Source of the DNA: Phycisphaerae bacterium
Lineage (GTDB): Bacteria; Planctomycetota; Phycisphaerae; Phycisphaerales; SM1A02
Direction of reading: 5' to 3'
Assembly: GCA_018663565.1 (NCBI GenBank)
Contig: JABJQE010000037.1
Location: 1 to 6,775, forward strand
DNA: 6,775 nt
Shown here one piece after another: positions 1 to 4,488 of this stretch; positions within the stretch are counted from its first letter, which is position 1; each line of letters begins with the position of its first letter. The position numbers and the translations under genes are program-made. The notes under the pieces were generated by a model. That model made no database searches. It worked only from the letters and a program-made list of their open reading frames with translations, and had not been told where the DNA came from.

Positions 1-69
1 GACGGCTAAAATCATGCTCTTCATGCAACCAAACATACCACTAATCGAATTTCAATGACAAATCAAAGC

Positions 70-97
70 TTAAAACTCCCTAGAGCCCCAGTATGAT
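70..97 (+). promoter_or_regulatory. Possible sigma-70-type promoter of the GH17-like gene
   Basis: TATGAT at 92-97 matches the -10 consensus at five of six positions. TTAAAA at 70-75, 16 bases upstream, matches the -35 consensus at four of six. Transcription would begin near 104 and leave a leader of about 29 bases that contains the ribosome-binding site. The A+T-rich stretch at 1-95 contains nothing else I recognise. This is a weak, purely sequence-based call. Confidence 0.22.
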
Positions 98-120
98 TGA
101 GACAGAAATATGAAATTGGC

Positions 121-125
121 AGGAG
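121..125 (+). promoter_or_regulatory. Shine-Dalgarno site that fixes the GH17-like start
   Basis: AGGAG lies seven bases before the ATG at 133. The reading frame stays open back to a TTG at 97, but that codon has no Shine-Dalgarno site and would put 12 polar residues before the signal peptide. The site therefore supports the ATG at 133 as the start. Confidence 0.75.
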
Positions 126-132
126 TTCTGCA

Positions 133-1683
133 ATGAACCCAACAAGAACTACAACGACCGCACTCATCGCACTGCTGGCCAGCACGTTGCATGCCCACGC
201 AGGAGTAGTAGATTGCCAGCCTACGCCGTCTTCCGAGTGGACGCAGACCATTCGCAACGTGTGTTACGACCCGCAGTTTGGACCGACGACAACAGTTGAG
301 GGAGGCTTTCCATCATTTGTTGATCTGCAATCCGACGTGTATCACTGTCTCACCTACTTCAATACGATTTACACGTACGGTGTCTTTGAAGGAAGCCAGT
401 TTGAAGGTACACCTACTGAATGGGTTGGGCATGGCATTCTCGTGCGGCTCGTCCATGCGTATAACCTTGATCATGGAACCCAAAAACGAATTGCTGTCGG
501 CGTGGGTCCGGCCGACCCCTGGTCCGTGGACCTCAACAACTACACCATCGCAATCGCTGATCTCAATGGGCTTGTTGCTGATCTTTCCGCAGACGAGATC
601 GCCTGCATCTCAACGATCGTGTGCGGCAATGAATGGGGCGCAAACATCCTGGATCACTGGGAGAATTCGAGCTACGGCCTCAAATCCATGATGGCATCTG
701 CCCGCACAATATTCTCAGGCACAATCCCAGTCACGACCCGAATCAATAGAGGCTATGCCCTCGCTGGTGGCCCGCAGCAGGGCTACGGCTGGGGCAACTG
801 GGAAAATGAAGCAGGTAAACCCACAATAGATGGCGGCGTTCATCTGCAGATGGCTGATGGCAATACCTGGCCGGACGACATCTTCGACACCATCAATGCC
901 TATGACGGCACCCTGCTTGCAAACGACTACCCGTTCTTCGGCCTCTGGACTAATCCTGTCCAAGACACAATCTGTGACACGGGCCAGACAATCTGGAACT
1001 TAGCCGCGGATATGGGTGGCCCCGAGGACTTTAATTACTACAGCTGCAACGATGGAGCAAACGTCCAAGCGACGTACCCTTATTTCTTCTACTCAATGTG
1101 GTGGGTACAACGGAACTACCCGAGCCTCCACTACTACATCATTGGCGAAACCGGATGGCCCACCGATGTCGTCATTTCAAGGGATCTTGTTACGCCCGTG
1201 CCAACTGATTGCAACAGCCAAGGAAACACAGATGGCGATGTCGGATGGCAAATTGCCAAACTGTGGCCATACCTAAACACGTACATGAATGATGCCGTTG
1301 CAGGCGTATTCAACCAACCAACACTACACCACCCCACCGGGTGCATCGATGTCTGCTGGTTTATGTGGAGAGACGCGCCCTGGAAAGAAGTCGCCACCTC
1401 GAGAGCACTTGATGCCAGTTGGGGACTTGTCGGTACTGATGCTCACCTGAAAGTAGGAATGGATTGGAGCACTGGCGAGAATTACTACTTGGATGACTAC
1501 ATGCATCCGACTGAGGCACAACAGTTGTACGGAGACGCGAATCTTGACGGCATCGTCAATGTTCTCGATATCGCGGCGGCACAGGCAGTCAACAACATTG
1601 AACCTACTGACGTGAATCGCGATGGTGTTACCAACATCTACGACCTCTTAGAGGTCTTGCAAGATTGGTCCGTTGTTCCCTGA
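133..1683 (+). CDS. Secreted GH17-like beta-1,3-glucanase with C-terminal dockerin-like domain
   Basis: The product has 516 residues. Residues 1-23 form a signal peptide (basic start, Ala/Leu core, likely cleavage after AHA). The body, about 30-455, carries the motif order of glycoside hydrolase family 17, a clan-A TIM barrel that hydrolyses beta-1,3-glucans: GNEW (Glu167, expected acid/base), DYPFF (265-269), GETGWPT (Glu339, expected nucleophile), a DAPWK block (414-418) and WGLVGTD (430-436). Residues 468-504 hold two canonical dockerin calcium loops, DxNxDGxxNxxD (Asp468 to Asp479 and Asp493 to Asp504), each followed by a helix. The expected location is outside the cytoplasm, with laminarin-like glucan as a likely substrate (inference). 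In the family the DAPWK block is usually FDEPWK, so a conserved Glu is Ala415 here. The family call rests on motifs recalled without a database search; another clan-A hydrolase is possible. The next gene also encodes an exported protein with a dockerin-like tail. Confidence 0.75.
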   Translation: MNPTRTTTTALIALLASTLHAHAGVVDCQPTPSSEWTQTIRNVCYDPQFGPTTTVEGGFPSFVDLQSDVYHCLTYFNTIYTYGVFEGSQFEGTPTEWVGHGILVRLVHAYNLDHGTQKRIAVGVGPADPWSVDLNNYTIAIADLNGLVADLSADEIACISTIVCGNEWGANILDHWENSSYGLKSMMASARTIFSGTIPVTTRINRGYALAGGPQQGYGWGNWENEAGKPTIDGGVHLQMADGNTWPDDIFDTINAYDGTLLANDYPFFGLWTNPVQDTICDTGQTIWNLAADMGGPEDFNYYSCNDGANVQATYPYFFYSMWWVQRNYPSLHYYIIGETGWPTDVVISRDLVTPVPTDCNSQGNTDGDVGWQIAKLWPYLNTYMNDAVAGVFNQPTLHHPTGCIDVCWFMWRDAPWKEVATSRALDASWGLVGTDAHLKVGMDWSTGENYYLDDYMHPTEAQQLYGDANLDGIVNVLDIAAAQAVNNIEPTDVNRDGVTNIYDLLEVLQDWSVVP

Positions 1684-1893
1684 AGTCATCGCAGCAAGAC
1701 GTGATTAAAGAAGGTCTCGCCCCGGAAAGCCCGAGAGGGACTGCAGAGTTTGCAAGCACAGATCACACATACAATCACGGGCCGTCGCAGTACTGGCCGT
1801 CTTGCATTTGCACCCGATTGATCAGACGTTCTATCCATTTCTTGGGATGCATCCTTGTTTCAGTGCTCGATTTGTGGTCGAATGATCGAAGAG
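1684..1893. other. Intergenic spacer with a 10-bp palindrome
   Basis: I see no gene here. There is no good intrinsic terminator after the GH17-like gene: the only stem, TCTCG/CGAGA around 1715-1735, has a large loop and no T-run. GGATGCATCC at 1845-1854 is a perfect 10-bp palindrome 40 bases before the next start and could be an operator, but it may be chance. GGCCGTC also occurs twice, about 15 bases apart, around 1781-1801. Confidence 0.4.
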
Positions 1894-3027
1894 ATGAGAA
1901 CCATTCGTACCCACCTACTCGCTACGGCCGCCTGCCTCCTGCTTTGTGTAGGCGCGCGCGCAGAGACGCTTGACGTCTGCCCCACTGGCTGCACCTACGC
2001 TTCAATCCAGAACGCCATAGACGCCTCAAGTGATGGCGACACCATTGCCGTCGCAGCCGGCACCTACCACGAGTTTGACATCACACTGCAGGGGAAGGCC
2101 ATCACCATCAGCGGTGACACAGACTCGAATGGCCTGCCTGCCGTGACGATTGATTCGCAAGGCATGGGCACAAATATCATAGGATTCTTTGGCGAGGGCA
2201 ACGACACCATCATCGAGCACCTGGTCTTCACCGGATGCAGTGGCGAGGGAGTCGCCGCGGTCACAATGTTTCATGCCGACCCAATCATGATCAACTGCAC
2301 GTTCATCGACAACGTAAATACCGGCCTCGGTGGCGGCGCCTACAACCTCAACGGCTCGCCGCATTTCATCGACTGCCGCTTCATCGACAATAGCGCTCAC
2401 TGGGGAGGCGGCTACGCCTGCTGGGAAACAGGCCAGCCGGACCACCCGGTCTTCCTACGCTGCACGTTCTCGGGCAATACGGCGACGCTCGGCGGCGCGA
2501 TCGGAAACCTACGCAGCAGCCCAGTCCTCACCGAGTGCGTATTCAGGAACAACACTGCCACGGAACATGGCGGCGCGTTCTTCAACGAAGGCGACGACTG
2601 CTGCGAACGCTGGTTCGGGGATGTAGTCATGGAGCAATGCGTATTCGAGCAGAACACGGCTGGCCAATCCGGCGGCGCCATCTGCAATAGCATCTTCGGG
2701 ACGACCACGCTCGACGGCTGCACGATCAAGAACAACACAGCTGAAATCGACGGCAGCGCCATCGCCAGTAGCGCCGCCACCATGGCGATCCTTACTGGCA
2801 GCACGGTGTGCTCCAACACCGGGACCGCCGACCAGATCGACGGACCCGTGGATCTCGACGACACAAATGATATTGTCGATATCTGCCCCGCCGACTGCGA
2901 TGGCGACATCACCGGCGATGGCGAGGTCAATGTGTCCGACCTGCTGGCCGTGATTGCAGACTGGGATAACCCGTACACCGTGGCAGATATACTTGCTGCC
3001 ATCGACGGCTGGGGACCTTGCCCGTAA
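1894..3027 (+). CDS. Exported right-handed beta-helix protein with dockerin-like tail
   Basis: The product has 377 residues from the ATG at 1894. Residues 1-23 are a signal peptide (MRTIRTH, hydrophobic core, cleavage after ARA). I prefer this start to the in-frame ATG at 1882, which would add acidic residues to the n-region; neither has a well-spaced Shine-Dalgarno site. Residues 29-70 match the usual opening of parallel beta-helix proteins (TYASIQNAI, GDTIAVAAGTYHE). From about 135 to 290 there are six rungs, each headed by Cys and of the form C-x-F-x-x-N-T-A followed by GGA or GGG (CTFIDN, CRFIDN, CTFSGN, CVFRNN, CVFEQN, CTIKNN), 25-34 residues apart, resembling polymorphic outer-membrane-protein repeats. 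Residues 338-349 form one EF-hand/dockerin loop (DITGDGEVNVSD); the tail ends WGPCP. Such proteins are surface or secreted. Some are polysaccharide lyases, but I see no catalytic site, so the function is unknown. It may accompany the GH17-like enzyme upstream. Confidence 0.8.
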   Translation: MRTIRTHLLATAACLLLCVGARAETLDVCPTGCTYASIQNAIDASSDGDTIAVAAGTYHEFDITLQGKAITISGDTDSNGLPAVTIDSQGMGTNIIGFFGEGNDTIIEHLVFTGCSGEGVAAVTMFHADPIMINCTFIDNVNTGLGGGAYNLNGSPHFIDCRFIDNSAHWGGGYACWETGQPDHPVFLRCTFSGNTATLGGAIGNLRSSPVLTECVFRNNTATEHGGAFFNEGDDCCERWFGDVVMEQCVFEQNTAGQSGGAICNSIFGTTTLDGCTIKNNTAEIDGSAIASSAATMAILTGSTVCSNTGTADQIDGPVDLDDTNDIVDICPADCDGDITGDGEVNVSDLLAVIADWDNPYTVADILAAIDGWGPCP

Positions 3028-3055
3028 TTTAGGTTCTTCATACGCAGCCTGGACC

Positions 3056-3079
3056 GACCTGCTGCCAGGCGACCTGCTG
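3056..3079 (+). repeat. Two direct copies of GACCTGCTG, matching the dockerin-coding segment
   Basis: GACCTGCTG occurs at 3056-3064 and 3071-3079, exactly 15 bases apart, and again inside the preceding gene at 2938-2946, where it encodes the Asp-Leu-Leu of its dockerin-like tail. The downstream copies lie in a different frame from that gene and would read DLLPGDLLVILD before a stop, which resembles a dockerin helix. They may be the remnant of a duplicated or displaced tail module. A chance match driven by codon use is possible. Confidence 0.4.
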
Positions 3080-3092
3080 GTGATTTTGGACT

Positions 3093-3128
3093 AAAAAGAC
3101 AAAAGAACCCCGCCGTGAAGCGGGGTTC
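3093..3128 (-). terminator. Intrinsic terminator of tRNA-Val
   Basis: Bases 3105-3113 and 3120-3128 form a perfect 9-bp stem (GAACCCCGC / GCGGGGTTC) with a 6-base loop. Read on the - strand it is followed by TTTTGTCTTTTT (complement of 3093-3104), the layout of a rho-independent terminator. The stem begins 15 bases after the tRNA 3' end. On the + strand no T-run follows, so it should act mainly on - strand transcripts, although the stem could also hinder readthrough from the beta-helix gene. Confidence 0.85.
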
Positions 3129-3143
3129 AATGTCTTCAAGAAG

Positions 3144-3217
3144 TGGGCCATACTGGATTTGAACCAGTGACCTCTTGTGTGTCATACAAGCGCGCTAGCC
3201 AACTGCGCCAATGGCCC
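3144..3217 (-). tRNA. tRNA-Val, anticodon GAC
   Basis: Read on the - strand, the 74 bases fold as a full cloverleaf. The acceptor stem is GGGCCAT/ATGGCCC (7 bp) with discriminator A. The D arm has a GCGC/GCGC stem, the anticodon stem is CTTGT/ACAAG, the variable loop is AGGTC, and the T arm is ACTGG/CCAGT around TTCAAAT. The anticodon loop is ATGACAC, giving anticodon GAC (complement of 3181-3183), which reads the valine codons GUC and GUU. CCA is not encoded (the discriminator is followed by CTT), so it must be added by CCA-adding enzyme. Positions 32 and 38 are A and C, a less common pair. The gene converges on the beta-helix gene and diverges from the MazG-like gene, with its own terminator. 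Confidence 0.95.
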
Positions 3218-3227
3218 TGAGCCGCAG

Positions 3228-3257
3228 AGTCTAGCATGGCCCGAGGCATTTGAGCAA
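3228..3257 (-). promoter_or_regulatory. Probable promoter of tRNA-Val
   Basis: On the - strand, TGCTAGACT (complement of 3228-3236) is an extended -10 box (TGn plus TAGACT), and TTGCTC (complement of 3252-3257) lies 18 bases upstream as a partial -35. Only ten G+C-rich bases separate the -10 from the tRNA 5' end, giving a very short leader and a GC-rich discriminator, as is usual for stable-RNA promoters. This is inferred from consensus only. Confidence 0.35.
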
Positions 3258-3280
3258 CCTGCAGACCACCACAGTACGCT
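3250..3280 (+). promoter_or_regulatory. Possible promoter of the MazG-like gene, leaderless
   Basis: TTGAGC at 3250-3255 and TACGCT at 3275-3280 are 19 bases apart. The -10-like TAnnnT box ends six bases before the ATG at 3287, so transcription could begin at the start codon itself. This would explain the absence of a Shine-Dalgarno site (the bases before ATG are CTTCCCCC). The -35 box overlaps that of the divergent tRNA promoter. Weak call. Confidence 0.2.
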
Positions 3281-3286
3281 TCCCCC

Positions 3287-3580
3287 ATGCACGACCCCAC
3301 ACTCTCCGAGTTTCAACAGTTCATCCGAGACCGCTACCAGGAGACCGATGAGGCCAGAGGACCTGCCCGTACGTTCCTGTGGTTCAGCGAAGAGATTGGC
3401 GAACTTGCAGAGGCCCTAGCTCGCCGAGAACGCGGTGACGGGGACGACGCCAATCTTCGAGAGGAGTTTGCCGACGTCTTGGCGTGGCTCACTACGCTGG
3501 CAAATATCACTGGAGTAGACCTCGCCGCGGCAGTCCACAATAAGTACGTCGCGAATGGAGGCCCGCAAGGCACCAAGTAA
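3287..3580 (+). CDS. MazG-type nucleotide pyrophosphohydrolase (small, single domain)
   Basis: The product has 97 residues and is probably all-helical. It carries the metal-binding signature of the MazG/all-alpha NTP pyrophosphohydrolase family: EE-xx-E at Glu35, Glu36 and Glu39, then E-xx-D at Glu60 and Asp63, followed by the hydrophobic helix VLAWLTTLANITGVDL. Members hydrolyse (d)NTPs to (d)NMP and pyrophosphate with magnesium, as housecleaning or nucleotide-pool control in the cytoplasm; the substrate cannot be read from sequence. At this length it matches the single-domain MazG-like proteins, not the two-domain MazG of E. coli (roughly 260 residues). The ATG at 3287 is the first in frame and lacks a Shine-Dalgarno site. 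trpA begins 32 bases after the stop on the same strand, so the two may be co-transcribed, although no functional link is obvious. Confidence 0.85.
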   Translation: MHDPTLSEFQQFIRDRYQETDEARGPARTFLWFSEEIGELAEALARRERGDGDDANLREEFADVLAWLTTLANITGVDLAAAVHNKYVANGGPQGTK

Positions 3581-3612
3581 CCCAGCGCACGCTGCCGTAC
3601 TATGCCGAGCCC

Positions 3613-4404
3613 ATGTCCAGAATCAATGACATCTTCAAGACGCTCCGCTCGGAGAATGCCCGGGCGCTCATGCCGTTTATCGTCGGCGGGTACCCCGGCC
3701 TCGACGCCACCGAGATGATTATCTCGGGCCTCGATGACGCAGGTGCATCCATCGCAGAAATCGGATTCCCATTCTCTGACCCGATTGCGGACGGACCAGT
3801 CATTGCAGCGGCAATGCATGAAACACTATGTAATGGCACAACAATCGATGCGCTGCTGAGCACCATCACCCGCGCTCGACCCCGTACAAAGGCTGGACTG
3901 ATCGCCATGGTGAGCGAGTCGATTGTGCATCGCAGAGGCGGCCCAGCGTTCGTACAGCAGGTTGCGGACGCTGGATTTGACGGACTCATTATTCCCGATA
4001 TCGATCTTGCCGCAGCAGATGAATTGCTCCCCACCATTGACGCGTGCGACTTGGCATTCGCCATGCTCGTAGCACCGACTACGACGATGCAGCGGTTACC
4101 GGAAGTGCTCAACCGGTGCCGAGGATTCGTCTATCTACTGGCCCAAACCGGCCTCACGGGTGCCCGGGCAGAATTGCCGGACCTCACTGACCGAGTTGCC
4201 ACCATTCGGACCCTGACAGATCTGCCGATAGCTGCTGGATTTGGCATCTCAACCCCCGACCAAGTTGCTGCTGCAACCACCAGCTGCGATGCCGCCATTG
4301 TCGGCTCAGCACTCGTGAATCGAATGAGAGACGTACCCGATGCGGCCTCAGCAGCCTTGAGTTTCATTGAAATGCTCTCAAATGGCCTGCCGCTCGCTGA
4401 TTGA
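3613..4404 (+). CDS. trpA: Tryptophan synthase alpha chain
   Basis: The product has 263 residues, close to the family's roughly 265. TrpA cleaves indole-3-glycerol phosphate to indole and glyceraldehyde-3-phosphate, and indole is passed through a tunnel to the TrpB partner; the fold is a cytoplasmic TIM barrel. The catalytic residues fall at the classical numbers: Glu49 in AEIGFPFSDP and Asp60 in ADGP. Other family marks are the PFIVGGYP opening, YLLAQTGLTG (loop 6), the phosphate-binding GFGIS and VGSALV near the end. The usual PDLP-xEE segment is altered to PDIDLAAADE. There is no trpB or other trp gene on either side, so trpA appears uncoupled from a trp operon here. The start has no Shine-Dalgarno site; a TACTAT box at 3598-3603 ends nine bases before the ATG, so a near-leaderless transcript is possible. 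Confidence 0.95.
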   Translation: MSRINDIFKTLRSENARALMPFIVGGYPGLDATEMIISGLDDAGASIAEIGFPFSDPIADGPVIAAAMHETLCNGTTIDALLSTITRARPRTKAGLIAMVSESIVHRRGGPAFVQQVADAGFDGLIIPDIDLAAADELLPTIDACDLAFAMLVAPTTTMQRLPEVLNRCRGFVYLLAQTGLTGARAELPDLTDRVATIRTLTDLPIAAGFGISTPDQVAAATTSCDAAIVGSALVNRMRDVPDAASAALSFIEMLSNGLPLAD

Positions 4405-4429
4405 GCGCCCCAACCTCTCGCTCCATCCG

Positions 4430-4438
4430 TGCTAAACT
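4430..4438 (+). promoter_or_regulatory. Possible extended -10 promoter before tig
   Basis: TGCTAAACT at 4430-4438 resembles an extended -10 element and differs by one base from TGCTAGACT of the putative tRNA-Val promoter. I find no convincing -35 at the usual distance. A start about seven bases downstream (near 4445) would fall inside the 5' arm of the hairpin at 4440-4469, which weakens either this promoter call or the idea that the hairpin forms in its transcript. Confidence 0.25.
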
Positions 4439-4439
4439 G

Positions 4440-4469
4440 GTTGGTCGCGCCGCAAACGGCGTGATCAAC
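4440..4469 (+). promoter_or_regulatory. 13-bp hairpin directly upstream of the tig ribosome-binding site
   Basis: Bases 4440-4452 pair without interruption with 4457-4469 (11 Watson-Crick and two G-T pairs) around a CAAA loop. The stem ends two bases before AAGGAA (4472-4477), the tig Shine-Dalgarno site. No T-run follows on either strand, so it is not a standard intrinsic terminator. It could be a leader-RNA control element, a mRNA stabiliser or processing site between trpA and tig, or a DNA site. Confidence 0.6.
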
Positions 4470-4488
4470 TCAAGGAAACCGAATCGCC

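Noticed and set aside
97..132. TTG at 97 as start of the GH17-like gene
   Set aside because: No Shine-Dalgarno site, and it would place 12 polar residues before a good signal peptide; the ATG at 133 has AGGAG at proper spacing.
3047..3087. GCCTGG/CCAGGC hairpin and a later TTTT as a + strand terminator for the beta-helix gene
   Set aside because: The loop is 12 bases and the T-run is short and about 14 bases after the stem, so it does not fit an intrinsic terminator.
3181..3183. GTC on the + strand read as a tRNA-Asp anticodon
   Set aside because: The cloverleaf with correct acceptor, D and T arms, and the downstream terminator, is on the - strand, where the anticodon is GAC (valine).
2412..3185. 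Long open frame on the - strand (257 codons) across the beta-helix gene and part of the tRNA
   Set aside because: It runs antisense through a clear signal-peptide/beta-helix/dockerin gene and into the tRNA, and its translation is Ser/Pro-rich with no recognisable domain. It is a shadow of the + strand codon bias.
3600..4112. 170-codon - strand frame inside trpA
   Set aside because: Antisense to trpA, whose catalytic motifs are intact; no domain visible in the antisense product.
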